Positions 1-7,756 are shown, counted from the stretch's first letter. The stretch: 20,538 bases of DNA from Chloroflexota bacterium (GCA_005879655.1 VBJK01000111.1:1-20538), one strand, 5' to 3'. Notes: a model not told the origin generated them from the letters alone. Made by a program: numbers and translations.

Positions 1-2
1 AT

Positions 3-1025
3 TCTGATCGCTCAGCAGGGTTAGGCAGTTCTGCCCCCAATGTTGCGCGCTGGCTAGGCGATATCCGCACGTACTTTCCCTCATCGACCGTGCGTGTCAT
101 GCAACAGGACGCCCTACAACGTCTCAGACTCACCGAGATGCTCTTACAGCCAGAGATACTGGAAACAGTCGATGCTGATGTACATCTCGTCGCCACACTG
201 CTCTCGCTGAGTAAAGTCATTCCCGAAAAAACGAAAGACACAGCTCGTCAGGTCGTACGTAAAGTAGTAGACGAACTGGAACGCAAACTCGCCAATCCAT
301 TGATTCAGGCGATACGCGGCAGTTTGAACCGTGCAACGCACACACGCCGTCCACGCGCCAACGAGATCGACTGGGACCGTACCATCCGCGCTAACCTGAA
401 AAACTACCTGCCGGAGCAGGGCACCATTATTGTAGAGCAACTGATCGGACACGGACACAAACGTTCATCCCTGCGCGACATCGTGCTCTGTGTAGATCAG
501 AGCGGCTCAATGGCATCTTCAGTCGTCTACTCAGGCATCTTCGGAGCCGTGCTCGCCTCCATAAAGGCCGTAAGTACTCGTATGATCGTCTTCGATACAG
601 CGGTCGTTGACCTGAGCGAAGACTTGCAAGATCCGGTTGATCTGCTCTTCGGCACCCAGCTCGGCGGCGGCACGGATATCAACCGCGCCCTCGCTTACTG
701 TCAACAGATGATTACGCGTCCAACGCAAACCATCCTCGTGCTGATTACCGATCTTTACGAAGGTGGCAATGAGCCGGAGATGCTACGCCGTGCCGCCGAG
801 CTGGCCAGTAACGGTGTACAGGTCGTCTGCTTACTTGCTCTGAGCGATAAGGGTGCCCCCAGCTTCGATCAGCGCAATGCGGCGGCCCTTGCTAGCATGG
901 GTATTCCTTCGTTTGCTTGTACGCCGGATCTTTTTCCTGATCTGATGGCGGCGGCGATTCAAAAGCAAGATTTGGGGATTTGGGCGGCGAAGAATGATAT
1001 TGTGACGGTTCGCGCGGAGGAGTAA
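3..1025 (+). CDS. VWA domain-containing protein, CoxE-like (5' end outside window)
   Basis: The frame is open from the window edge, so about 340 C-terminal residues are visible and the true start lies upstream. The part before the first possible start (GTG at 90) already looks coding (ARWLGDIRTYFPSS). The C-terminal half is a von Willebrand factor A domain: the metal-ion-dependent adhesion motif DQSGSM is followed by the threonine-containing loop LGGGTDI and by LITDLYEGG. The N-terminal half is helical and charged. Family knowledge: such proteins are usually encoded next to a MoxR-type AAA+ ATPase and are thought to act with it as a chaperone pair inserting metals or remodelling proteins. That partner is not in the window and could lie upstream. 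The protein ends in a normal way (TAA). The domain is certain; the substrate is unknown. Confidence 0.85.
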   Translation, partial: SDRSAGLGSSAPNVARWLGDIRTYFPSSTVRVMQQDALQRLRLTEMLLQPEILETVDADVHLVATLLSLSKVIPEKTKDTARQVVRKVVDELERKLANPLIQAIRGSLNRATHTRRPRANEIDWDRTIRANLKNYLPEQGTIIVEQLIGHGHKRSSLRDIVLCVDQSGSMASSVVYSGIFGAVLASIKAVSTRMIVFDTAVVDLSEDLQDPVDLLFGTQLGGGTDINRALAYCQQMITRPTQTILVLITDLYEGGNEPEMLRRAAELASNGVQVVCLLALSDKGAPSFDQRNAAALASMGIPSFACTPDLFPDLMAAAIQKQDLGIWAAKNDIVTVRAEE

Positions 1026-1526
1026 TGTGAAAGCTGTGTGGAGAGGAATAAAGGGCGCGGACAGCCTACGGCAGCCGTTGCCTTTGACTCCTCTTCAAAC
1101 GGCTCCCATAGTGATTCAGGGACATGAGAGCCAATAGGGATTGGGGTCCAGGGGGCGAAGCCGCCCTGGCGGGGCTTGCGGTGTCCCCAAATTTTCCCAT
1201 TCCTCAAAACGTTTTGGGATTCTGCACTAGGCGGGGGGGGCGATGCTTATCTCACTGGTCTTGTCCCTTGATGAGAAGAAAAAAAGGATCTCACTACATT
1301 AAAAGTATTTAGTACTTATTTCTCATACAATACTTATTTACTTCCTCTAAGCCGCTATTATCAGCTAAAATAGTTATAGAAGCTTTACCTCTTTAATATG
1401 CTCATTAAAAATGATGAGACATCTATTCACTTGAACAGAAAGATAAACATCATGCCGAAAGGAAGCATCAACGATAGCTCATTGCCTATTGGCATGGTCA
1501 TTACGAGAGGTCGCACTGCGAGAAAC
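1026..1526. other. intergenic region between the VWA gene and the zinc-ribbon gene
   Basis: No convincing gene. Proximal to the VWA stop are imperfect stems, including a GGCTCCCAT/ATGAGAGCC hairpin at 1101-1132, then the GC-rich dispersed repeat at 1143-1198. A short GGTCTTGTCCCTTG block (near 1257-1270) is shared with the repeat at 8597-8679. From about 1290 the DNA turns AT-rich, with TACTTATTT repeats near 1314-1340. A 25-codon ORF starts at 1451 but has no clear ribosome-binding site. Confidence 0.5.
1143..1198 (+). repeat. GC-rich dispersed repeat, family A copy 1
   Basis: About 55 bp beginning GGGGTCCAGGGGGCGAAGCC and ending TGTCCCCAAATTTTCCC. The same sequence recurs nearly base for base, reverse-complemented, at 16064-16118, and more loosely in direct orientation at 16138-16195. 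It is intergenic and has internal dyad symmetry (CCAGGG/CCCTGG). Confidence 0.75.
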
Positions 1527-1583
1527 TGAGGTCAATGGACCTGAGCCATAAAGGGAGACTGAAAGCCCTGACTTCGACTCAGG
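1527..1583 (+). promoter_or_regulatory. structured 5' leader of the zinc-ribbon gene (candidate cis-regulatory RNA)
   Basis: An outer stem CCTGAG (1540-1545)/CTCAGG (1578-1583) encloses AGGG (1552-1555)/CCCT (1566-1569). A second CTGAG at 1526-1530 and a GGTC/GACC pair around the ATG at 1535 give competing pairings. The structure ends just before the AGAGGAGAT ribosome-binding site of the gene starting at 1604. I do not match it to a known riboswitch class. Confidence 0.3.
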
Positions 1584-1603
1584 TAGAAGAGGAGATCCCT
1601 ACG

Positions 1604-1900
1604 ATGATGAAAGAATCATTTTTTCAGCAGAGAGTAACTATTACACCCACTTGCCGAGCGTGTGGCAGTACCATGACTAATCAGACATCGTTTTGCGGGT
1701 ACTGCGGGCACCCAAAGGAGAACTCAGTTGCCACAACCCAAATATCTATCAGGAACAAGCCAAGCACCCTCCCTCCTAGCATCCCTATGACAAGAGAGAA
1801 GACCTCTCATTTCAAAAACACCTACGCCATCATTGTCTTGATTATAGCAACCATTATTCTTGCTGTGAGTATTCTTCTGATTATCAATGTGCTTCACTGA
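1604..1900 (+). CDS. small zinc-ribbon, single-pass membrane protein (98 aa)
   Basis: The N-terminal half carries two CxxC pairs (C17/C20 in CRACG, C31/C34 in CGYCG), the pattern of a rubredoxin-like zinc ribbon. After a Ser/Thr/Pro-rich linker, residues about 74-95 form one strongly hydrophobic helix, and the protein ends at H98. This predicts a zinc-binding cytoplasmic head anchored in the membrane. I chose ATG 1604 because AGAGGAGAT sits 8 nt upstream; an in-frame ATG at 1535 would add 23 residues but overlaps a stem-loop. The same frame stays open after the TGA (1898-1900) and reads protein-like to about 2048, so this may be a shortened form of a longer protein with an extracytoplasmic domain. 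Function unknown. Confidence 0.6.
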   Translation: MMKESFFQQRVTITPTCRACGSTMTNQTSFCGYCGHPKENSVATTQISIRNKPSTLPPSIPMTREKTSHFKNTYAIIVLIIATIILAVSILLIINVLH

Positions 1901-2048
1901 TCTGCATCTAGCTCAAAGTCGGTCTTCTTTAGCAATCTTGAAGACGAAGCAAGTCGATACACAGTCACAACCGTATTACACAGCATCTCAGGGAAGCCAA
2001 TCAATGTACAAGCTCCCAGTATTGACGGTAACACTTTAAAGATCGTCT

Positions 2049-3758
2049 CTACACAGACCTATTTTCGTCGCGCTCTTGATAGCCCGCTTCCATTATCAGC
2101 TCTCCCTGCACAGCATGGCGATAAGCCTGCACCATCGCCTGTTGCTGAGCGGGAGACCATTGCTGCTCTACCGCCATCATGGCAGCAACCTCATCAACAA
2201 TTCCTAGTCCTCGCTGCCAATCTTCAAGCACAATAGATGTGCGGCGTGCTAAAACGTCATAGGGCGTCATTGCCATCTCGTAGCGACAAGCATACACTAC
2301 CTCAGCCCACACATACGGCAGATCAGCAATAAGCAGTTCGCCTAGCGATGCATCTTTCTCGATGAAATCCAGCAATTTATTGGCCTCGGTGCCATAACTT
2401 CGTCCCAGGTGCTCGATACTACGCTCAGAGAGTCCCAAGATGCTTCCTCTCTCCTGTAGAGCCTTTTTGGCAACCACCCAGCCCGCGCTGCCCTGTAGTG
2501 GCATTAGTTGCGTGGGATGAGTGACAGCTGCTTCATCACGTCTGCTCAGGACATCAACGGTATCCTGTGCCATGCGGCGATAGGTCGTCAACTTACCCCC
2601 CACGATGGAGACTAGGCCGGATGGATGCTGTAAGACTGCATGGGTACGCGAAAGTTGTGCGGTCGATTTGTGAGCACTACGCGATTTTAGCAGGGGGCGA
2701 TAGCCCGCATAGACGCTGATAATATCATCTTCTGTCAGTTGCACCGCCAGGTAACGGTTGAGATATTGCAATAGATAAGCGATATCCTGCTGATCCGCTA
2801 TAGGATGATCAAGATCACCCGCACCCGTATCTGTGGTACCCAAGATAGCACGCGCTTGCCACGGCGCAATAAAAAGGATACGCTTATCCTCGGTCTCCGG
2901 CAATACAATAACTTCATCCCCCAACTTGAGCTTCTCACGCGGCAAGACCAGATGTACGCCCTTACTTGGCTCTATCTGTACCTGTGCTTCTATACCAGTT
3001 AACGTCTCCACCTGCTCAGCAAATACTCCCGTGGCATTCACGATATGTCGAGCATGAATCAGAATCTGCTGACCATTGAGCGTATCACGCACATACGCAG
3101 CTCTGACTTTCCCACTGTCCATCAAGAAAGAGCTGACCTCAGTATAGTTAGTGATTGTGGCTCCATGCTGTGCCGCTGTACGCAGCAGGGTGATGGTCAG
3201 ACGCGCATCATTGGTCTGCCCGTCATAATACATGAAGCCTTCTCTTAGCCCCTCGGTTTTCAAAGCGGGAGCCAGTTTCATTACCTGAGCGCGGCTTAGA
3301 CGGCGGTGATGATAGCCATTCTGTGTTCCAGCCATCACATCGTAGGTCCAGAGTCCGGCATCCAGTAGCAGGCCTATCCCTACGCCGCCAGGTGTTGTGA
3401 ACGGTAGTCCTACGGGATGACGATCGCCTCGGTAGATCGGCAGGACAAATCCGACTTGATGTACGAGAAACGGCGCATTGCGCAAGAGGATGCCACGCTC
3501 AACCAGACCTTCCTGTACAAGCGCAAAATCGAAACTCGGCAAATAGCGAATACCACCATGCACGAGCTTCGTTGACTTGCTACTGGTGCCACTGGCAAAG
3601 TCTGCCTTCTCGACCAGCGCAACTTTATAACCACGCGCGACGGCATCCAGCGCAACGCCCGCGCCCGTCACCCCACCACCAATCACTAACACATCAAAAT
3701 GATGACTACCGAGATCACTCAGGTTCTGCATACGTACAACTGACGATAGTGGTTGCAT
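2049..3758 (-). CDS. glpD: aerobic glycerol-3-phosphate dehydrogenase
   Basis: A 569-residue FAD enzyme that oxidises sn-glycerol 3-phosphate to dihydroxyacetone phosphate and passes electrons to the quinone pool at the membrane face. The N-terminal Rossmann motif GGGVTGAGVALDA is at residues 27-39, with the ribose-binding acidic residue E50. The family block SGTSSKSTKLVHGGIRYL follows at 57-74, and EPSKGVHLVLP and LGTTDTGAGD lie in the substrate region. The C-terminal about 150 residues match the DAO_C cap. The length is normal for GlpD. Start ATG 3758 has GGGAG 6 nt upstream. It lies 24 bp downstream of glpK on the same strand, so the two are co-transcribed: the kinase makes the substrate for this enzyme. 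No clear terminator was seen after its stop. Confidence 0.95.
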   Translation of the reverse strand: MQPLSSVVRMQNLSDLGSHHFDVLVIGGGVTGAGVALDAVARGYKVALVEKADFASGTSSKSTKLVHGGIRYLPSFDFALVQEGLVERGILLRNAPFLVHQVGFVLPIYRGDRHPVGLPFTTPGGVGIGLLLDAGLWTYDVMAGTQNGYHHRRLSRAQVMKLAPALKTEGLREGFMYYDGQTNDARLTITLLRTAAQHGATITNYTEVSSFLMDSGKVRAAYVRDTLNGQQILIHARHIVNATGVFAEQVETLTGIEAQVQIEPSKGVHLVLPREKLKLGDEVIVLPETEDKRILFIAPWQARAILGTTDTGAGDLDHPIADQQDIAYLLQYLNRYLAVQLTEDDIISVYAGYRPLLKSRSAHKSTAQLSRTHAVLQHPSGLVSIVGGKLTTYRRMAQDTVDVLSRRDEAAVTHPTQLMPLQGSAGWVVAKKALQERGSILGLSERSIEHLGRSYGTEANKLLDFIEKDASLGELLIADLPYVWAEVVYACRYEMAMTPYDVLARRTSIVLEDWQRGLGIVDEVAAMMAVEQQWSPAQQQAMVQAYRHAVQGELIMEAGYQERDENRSV

Positions 3759-3782
3759 ACTGGCTCCCTAACACTGCCTGAC

Positions 3783-5288
3783 TTATAGTTGTTCCCAATG
3801 TAACGAGCGCCCGACAGCTCGTTTCCAGCTAGCATAGAGAGCATCTCTACGCTCTACACTCATCTGTGGCTCAAACGTACGATCAACAGCCCAATGTTCA
3901 GCTACCTCTTGCGGACTACTCCAGAAGCCCACAGCCAAGCCAGCCAAATACGCAGCACCTAAAGCAGTGGTCTCCGCAACTTTTGGACGTTGCACAGGTA
4001 CGCCAAGAATATCCGCCTGCAATTGCATTAGCAGGTTATTGACCACCGCTCCTCCATCAACGCGTAGAGCCTTCACATGTACTCCACTATCGCTCATCAT
4101 CGCCTCCAATACATCACGCGTCTGGTAACACATGGATTCCAGAGTAGCACGAGCAATATGGGCGATCGTGGAACCGCGAGTCAGACCGACGATCGTACCA
4201 CGAGCATATGGGTCCCAATAAGGAGCACCCAGACCGACAAATGCAGGCACGAGGAAGACCCCCCCATTATCAGGCACACTACTCGCTAACGCCTCCACGT
4301 CAGCACTGGCATGAATGGCCTTTAGATCATCGCGTAGCCATTGTACAGCGGCACCAGTGACAAAAATGCTTCCTTCCAACGCGTAAGTGAGTGTTGTTTT
4401 AGCAGGATTACCTAGCCCCCACGCCAACGTGGTGAGCAAACCATTCTGAGATGGCACCCCTTTACCGCCGGTATTCATGAGCATGAAGCAACCAGTACCA
4501 TAGGTATTTTTCGCCATCCCAACCTCAAAGCAGGCCTGGCCAAAGGTCGCAGCTTGCTGATCACCTGCGTCACCCGCCATCTTGATGGGACCGCCGAAGA
4601 ACCCAGGATCAGTCTCACCATAGACGGCACTCGATGGCATAACAGTGGGCAACATCGCACGAGGAATGCCCAGCTCATGCAAAATGACATCATCCCATTG
4701 CCCGCTATAGATATTGAAGAGCAACGTACGCGAGGCATTAGAATAGTCAGTGACATGCACACGCCCTTTAGAGAGACGCCACATCAAGAAGGTATCGACA
4801 TTGCCAAAAAGCAGTTCCCCTCGTCCGGCCTTCGCACGCGCGTCAGGCACATGATCGAGAATCCACTTCACCTTTGTACCTGAAAAATAAGCATCCGTCA
4901 CCAGACCAGTCCGCTCACGAATCTCCTTGTCGAACCCCTTCTCCTTCAACGCATCACAGATAGGAACAGTTAAACGGCTCTGCCAGACGATAGCATTACA
5001 TACGGGTCTCCCACTGGTCTTATCCCACACAATCGTTGTCTCACGCTGATTGGTAATACCAAGCGCAGCAACGTCAGTCGCTTCAGCCCCCGCCTTATAC
5101 AGAGCCTCCTGAGCTACGGCAAGCTGACTGGACCAGATCGCCTCTGGGTCATGTTCAACCAGGCCAGGAGACGGATAGATTTGCGGAAATTCCTGTTGTG
5201 CCACACTCACGATTGCACCATCATGATCAAAAACAATTGCGCGCGAACTACTCGTGCCTTGATCCAACGATAGGATATAACGTGTCAT
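3783..5288 (-). CDS. glpK: glycerol kinase
   Basis: A 501-residue FGGY-family kinase that phosphorylates glycerol with ATP to glycerol 3-phosphate in the cytoplasm, trapping glycerol for GlpD. Visible motifs are the phosphate-1 loop DQGTSSSRA (9-17), NQRETT (80-85), DAYFSGTK (132-139), the catalytic-aspartate block GDAGDQQAA (239-247, catalytic Asp about 243), YGTGCF (263-268) and the adenosine-site signature DGGAVVNN (411-418). Length and motif spacing are those of ordinary GlpK, with nothing missing. ATG 5288 is preceded by GAGGGG at 7 nt. It is the first gene of a glpK-glpD operon driven by an extended -10 promoter. No glpF facilitator is present in the window. Confidence 0.97.
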   Translation of the reverse strand: MTRYILSLDQGTSSSRAIVFDHDGAIVSVAQQEFPQIYPSPGLVEHDPEAIWSSQLAVAQEALYKAGAEATDVAALGITNQRETTIVWDKTSGRPVCNAIVWQSRLTVPICDALKEKGFDKEIRERTGLVTDAYFSGTKVKWILDHVPDARAKAGRGELLFGNVDTFLMWRLSKGRVHVTDYSNASRTLLFNIYSGQWDDVILHELGIPRAMLPTVMPSSAVYGETDPGFFGGPIKMAGDAGDQQAATFGQACFEVGMAKNTYGTGCFMLMNTGGKGVPSQNGLLTTLAWGLGNPAKTTLTYALEGSIFVTGAAVQWLRDDLKAIHASADVEALASSVPDNGGVFLVPAFVGLGAPYWDPYARGTIVGLTRGSTIAHIARATLESMCYQTRDVLEAMMSDSGVHVKALRVDGGAVVNNLLMQLQADILGVPVQRPKVAETTALGAAYLAGLAVGFWSSPQEVAEHWAVDRTFEPQMSVERRDALYASWKRAVGRSLHWEQL

Positions 5289-5343
5289 TATAAAACCCCT
5301 CTTCGTTGCTGTCTCCGTAATATCCAGTTTTGTTTGCAGTGAG

Positions 5344-5352
5344 ATTATAGCA
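5344..5352 (-). promoter_or_regulatory. glpKD promoter, extended -10
   Basis: The minus strand reads TGCTATAAT, a consensus -10 with its TGn extension, about 55 bp before the glpK ATG. The -35 region (TTCTGA at 17 bp) is weak, as usual with an extended -10. A transcript would start near 5337, leaving a leader of about 50 nt. Confidence 0.6.
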
Positions 5353-5404
5353 TTTTCATCGGTAGATCAGAAGACCCCTTAATGCTCGCGGACCTCATTC
5401 CACT

Positions 5405-5468
5405 AAAAAAGAGAGCACGTAATAAGCTTTATCAGCAATTGCTGACAACAGCATTACGAACTCTCTTT
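5405..5468 (-). terminator. branched intrinsic terminator of the gene at 5494-5928
   Basis: Arms at 5408-5423 and 5453-5468 pair at 14 of 16 positions (AAAGAGAG...CTCTCTTT, CGTAAT/ATTACG). On the minus strand the stem runs straight into TTTTTT (5410-5405). Inside the loop is a perfect 14-bp palindrome, TCAGCAATTGCTGA (5432-5445), which adds a second stem. It insulates the glp promoter, which lies about 55 bp further on. Confidence 0.7.
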
Positions 5469-5493
5469 AGACAAAAAAATAGCCTTAGAAGAT

Positions 5494-5928
5494 TTATTGC
5501 CTTACTTTTACCACAAAATGTTCCCCCACACGCGCCCATGTATATTGTAACTCTAAATAGGTAGCAATGGGCTTATAAAGATCCCACAAAGCATCCGTGT
5601 CATCTCGTGATAAACCCAATATCGTCCTCACATCATCAGAAACCCAATCAGAAAGAGCGGCCTCCGCCTGAGCAGCATTGCCAGACAGAGCCAGCACTTG
5701 ACCGCCAGCAGCCGCAAGATTGACACTCACCTCATGCAACATCTCAAATGCTCCCAAACCTCGAATAGGCTCCCAGCATGGTATCGCCTTTTCCCCAACA
5801 AACTCCACAAAATCAGTAGCAGATCCCCCCCGCGCTTTCGCATAGAGCAGTCCCGCTAGAGACATTGCCAGTAAATTCTGCTGAGCATGCACATACAAGT
5901 GTTCAGGTGCTAAATCTAGTTGTAACAT
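5494..5928 (-). CDS. conserved-looking hypothetical protein (144 aa)
   Basis: I do not recognise the family. The protein is soluble, Ala/Leu-rich and probably mostly helical. It has no signal peptide, membrane segment or metal-binding cluster. Features that stand out are LYAKARGGS near residues 32-40, CWEPIRGLGAFEMLHE near 51-66 and an aromatic C-terminal part (YLELQYTWARVGEHFVVKV). The start is set at ATG 5928 because AAAGGGAC lies 7 nt before it; the ATG at 5946 has no ribosome-binding site. It is monocistronic with its own strong terminator, and the downstream glp operon has its own promoter, so no functional link to glycerol metabolism can be claimed. Base composition resembles the other genes. 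Confidence 0.6.
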   Translation of the reverse strand: MLQLDLAPEHLYVHAQQNLLAMSLAGLLYAKARGGSATDFVEFVGEKAIPCWEPIRGLGAFEMLHEVSVNLAAAGGQVLALSGNAAQAEAALSDWVSDDVRTILGLSRDDTDALWDLYKPIATYLELQYTWARVGEHFVVKVRQ

Positions 5929-6285
5929 GTCATGTCCCTTTTTCATGTTATATTCAGCATTATCAATCTAACAACGACAAAATATATGAACTTATCGGAT
6001 CGGAGACCATCATACAATAAAATAGACCGCTTGCCTATTAACTATGCATAAAAAAACCGACTTGACAGAGAGAAACAGCCTCTTTGTGCATTGCAAATGC
6101 GCTTCTCATGCAGAAATATCTTGTTAATGAAAGACATAGATCGCTAATAGTTCAGTATGCAAATAACTTTCCTCATACGTGCTCATAGATATAGCACACT
6201 GCTGCAATACAGCAGTGGTTATTATCGAATTTTAACTGGCATGACGCTTTACCAATCATGCCACAAGTGAAAGGGAAAATTGTGT
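5929..6285. other. AT-rich divergent intergenic region with two hairpins
   Basis: No gene is seen. Two perfect small dyads precede the + strand gene at 6286: CACTGCTG/CAGCAGTG (6197-6217, 5-nt loop) and GGCATGA/TCATGCC (6238-6262, 11-nt loop). They could be operators for the divergent genes or transcript hairpins. I could not place a confident -35/-10 pair for either gene here. Confidence 0.4.
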
Positions 6286-6519
6286 ATGAGCCAAGAGAAA
6301 GAAAAAGAGCAATATCAACCATACAAGCCAGAAGAGCCAGTCGATCCAGCGACGCGGCAGAAGCAACAGCAGGAAATTCGTGATGCCTCCAAGCGCGCAG
6401 CTCAGCAGATGGCTGCTGAAGATCTCGGAGATGATAAACCCATCAGCCGCGAGCAAGCCGAACAAGAAATGCATGAGGCAGCACGCAAAGTACAGCCTGA
6501 AAAAAAGAAAAACAAGTAG
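6286..6519 (+). CDS. small, very hydrophilic, Glu/Gln/Lys-rich protein (77 aa)
   Basis: Nearly every residue is polar or charged (SQEKEKEQYQPYKPEEP at the start, QPEKKKNK at the end). The middle part (TRQKQQQEIRDASKRAAQQM, then REQAEQEMHEAARKV) is strongly helix-forming and could be a short coiled coil. There is no cysteine, no hydrophobic core and no membrane segment, so it is probably disordered or a partner-dependent helix. ATG 6286 has AAAGGG about 10 nt upstream; TTG 6280 in frame is a weaker alternative. It is followed directly by a hairpin terminator, so it is a single-gene unit. No family recognised. Confidence 0.55.
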   Translation: MSQEKEKEQYQPYKPEEPVDPATRQKQQQEIRDASKRAAQQMAAEDLGDDKPISREQAEQEMHEAARKVQPEKKKNK

Positions 6520-6527
6520 CTCTATAC

Positions 6528-6562
6528 AGAACAGTTCAGGCATATGCTGTTTGAACTGTTCT
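6528..6562 (+). terminator. hairpin terminator after the 77-aa gene at 6286
   Basis: A perfect 11-bp stem, AGAACAGTTCA/TGAACTGTTCT, begins 8 nt after the stop. The loop contains the palindrome GCATATGC. The following T-tract is poor (TATGCTATAAT), so termination may be incomplete. Confidence 0.5.
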
Positions 6563-6564
6563 TA

Positions 6565-6573
6565 TGCTATAAT
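6565..6573 (+). promoter_or_regulatory. orphan extended -10 promoter
   Basis: TGCTATAAT, identical to the glpK promoter core, sits just behind the terminator hairpin and faces 400 bp without a gene. It could drive a small RNA or give the gene at 6978 a long leader. No good -35 is present. Confidence 0.35.
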
Positions 6574-6863
6574 AAGGTCATAGTTGCTATCTCCACACAC
6601 ACAAAACTCCTACTAGGCAGCACAAGCTATTGCAAGAACAGCTTATTCTTCATTATACTAGCGAGAAACACGAATTACATATTTATCACAAGATGACAGG
6701 TTTCTTGCTCAGGAGCATGGACGTATTCTACTGATATACCTTTCAGACCTACTAAAATTTGCTTGTAGCTGCTATATCAGTAGCTTCTCCATTTACCTAT
6801 ATATTTTTGTGCATACTGCATAAATTATTGCCATAGAAATTAGTCACATTGAACAAAAACCCC
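6574..6863 (+). other. AT-rich gene-free stretch with a perfect 11-bp hairpin
   Basis: No ORF of note. CTACTGATATA (6728-6738) and TATATCAGTAG (6773-6783) form a perfect stem with a 34-nt loop, followed by a pyrimidine/T-rich run (CTTCTCC, then TATATTTTTG). With the promoter at 6565 this could bound a transcript of about 220 nt. Confidence 0.35.
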
Positions 6864-6893
6864 TTTACTTTTGGCCATGATCACGTGTATAAT
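6864..6893 (+). promoter_or_regulatory. promoter of the 77-aa gene at 6978
   Basis: TTTACT (6864-6869), an 18-bp spacer and a consensus TATAAT (6888-6893). Transcription would start near 6900 and give a leader of about 78 nt ending in the AAGGAGG ribosome-binding site (6964-6970). Confidence 0.5.
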
Positions 6894-6977
6894 AGTAATG
6901 CGATAGAAAAACTAAGCTGTTTATCTCTTTGTAGAGAATCGTGAGTTAGTGATTAGAAGATTCAAGGAGGAAAGTAC

Positions 6978-7211
6978 ATGAATAAGATTGACCATGCGAA
7001 GATTGGGCGCTACCAGTCTTGGATCGAAAATGGAACACTTAAATTGTATTGTCATCAATTTGGTGCTCCTAGTGGTTTCAGTTGCAGTATGAGTGCTGAA
7101 GAGGCCAAAGGCTTACTAGACCTACTCTCACGGCACCGTGAAGATATTGACCGTGCACTTACTGTCAACGAGCAAGAACACCGTGCCCCTAGCTATGCAA
7201 GCCATTACTAG
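6978..7211 (+). CDS. small hypothetical protein (77 aa)
   Basis: It is preceded by a near-perfect AAGGAGG seven nt before the ATG, so it is almost certainly translated. The N-terminal half looks like a short beta-rich unit (GRYQSWIENGTLKLYCHQFG), followed by SCSMSAEEAKGLLDLLSRHREDI, which predicts a helix. Two cysteines (about residues 25 and 36) are not in a CxxC pattern. There is no signal peptide or membrane helix. It has its own consensus promoter upstream and a long hairpin terminator immediately after, so it is monocistronic. The layout (a short two-strand sheet with a helix) resembles small orphan proteins common in large Ktedonobacterial genomes, but no function can be assigned. Confidence 0.65.
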   Translation: MNKIDHAKIGRYQSWIENGTLKLYCHQFGAPSGFSCSMSAEEAKGLLDLLSRHREDIDRALTVNEQEHRAPSYASHY

Positions 7212-7220
7212 TTAAGCAGA

Positions 7221-7297
7221 AACAAAAACGCTACGTGCTAGCGAGATCGATGGGAGTTCCAATCCGATCTGCGCTAGCCCGCAGCGTTTTGCTTGTT
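7221..7297. terminator. bidirectional terminator between the 77-aa gene and tRNA-Arg
   Basis: Outer arms AACAAAAACGCT (7221-7232) and AGCGTTTTGCTTGTT (7283-7297) enclose an inner stem GCTAGCGAGATCG/CGATCTGCGCTAGC with one bulged G. The plus strand leaves the stem through AGCGTTTT and the minus strand through AGCGTTTTTGTTT, so it can end both the 77-aa gene (+) and the tRNA (-). Confidence 0.65.
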
Positions 7298-7319
7298 CTA
7301 TTACTCTATCATAGAGAGG

Positions 7320-7392
7320 CGCGCCTGGCAGGACTTGAACCCGCAACATCTTGATCCGAAGTCAAGTGCTCTATCCATTGAGCTACAGACGC
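7320..7392 (-). tRNA. tRNA-Arg (anticodon TCG)
   Basis: The reverse complement folds as a full cloverleaf. The acceptor is GCGTCTG/CAGGCGC (one G-U), the D arm is GCTC...GAGC, the anticodon stem is CTTGA/TCAAG with loop CTTCGGA (anticodon TCG, reading CGA), and the T arm is GCGGG-TTCAAGT-CCTGC (one G-U). The discriminator is G. The 3' CCA is not encoded (CCT follows). A consensus TTGACA promoter lies directly upstream. Confidence 0.95.
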
Positions 7393-7401
7393 AACACGGC
7401 T

Positions 7402-7430
7402 ATTCTCCCACACCGAGCAACATTTGTCAA
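7402..7430 (-). promoter_or_regulatory. promoter of tRNA-Arg
   Basis: Minus strand: a perfect TTGACA (7430-7425), 17 bp, then GAGAAT (7407-7402), which matches the -10 consensus at 4 of 6. Transcription would start a few bases before the tRNA. Confidence 0.55.
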
Positions 7431-7493
7431 TAGCCATATCACTGCATCACCGCTAGAGTGCACATCATTTTTTGCATGGTTGCGCCAGAGATT

Positions 7494-7742
7494 GGTTCCT
7501 ACGCAACTTTGCTGATTGAGCAGAGTGACTCTTGAGTGCGAACGAGAATGACTAGCCATGACGCGCCAATTCTTGCCGTTGCTCAAGACTCGTCATTTCA
7601 AGAATCAGCAAAGCTGCGTAGGAACCACACGATTTTGCAATCGAGCGCAGGAGGGAGACAATTTTGCAAAAGCTCACGCTCAGTTTGCAAAATCGTGTGT
7701 GGCACCCGAGGACACTCGTCACGCCTTATGAAACTCGATTGC
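7494..7742. repeat. nested and abutting inverted repeats between tRNA-Arg and the cupin gene
   Basis: Three dyads share one 250-bp stretch. IR1: 24-bp arms at 7494-7517 and 7603-7626 with one mismatch, starting GGTTCCTACGCA. IR2: perfect 15-bp arms at 7626-7640 and 7685-7699 (CACACGATTTTGCAA), starting on the last base of IR1. IR3: GCAATCGAG (7637-7645) with CTCGATTGC (7734-7742), which competes with IR2. No ORF here looks coding. It may be a MITE-like remnant or a structured transcript. Confidence 0.6.
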
Positions 7743-7756
7743 GTAACGAGGCCTCA

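Noticed and set aside
1451..1528. 25-codon ORF (MPKGSINDSS...) as a leader peptide
   Set aside because: No convincing ribosome-binding site and no run of regulatory codons.
7249..7285. Second, degenerate tRNA (GAGTTCCAATCC resembles a T-loop)
   Set aside because: The segment is fully explained as the loop and right arm of the bidirectional terminator, and no acceptor or anticodon arm can be drawn.
7320..7392. tRNA-Arg as integration site of a genomic island
   Set aside because: No integrase gene and no repeat of the tRNA 3' end was found in the window.
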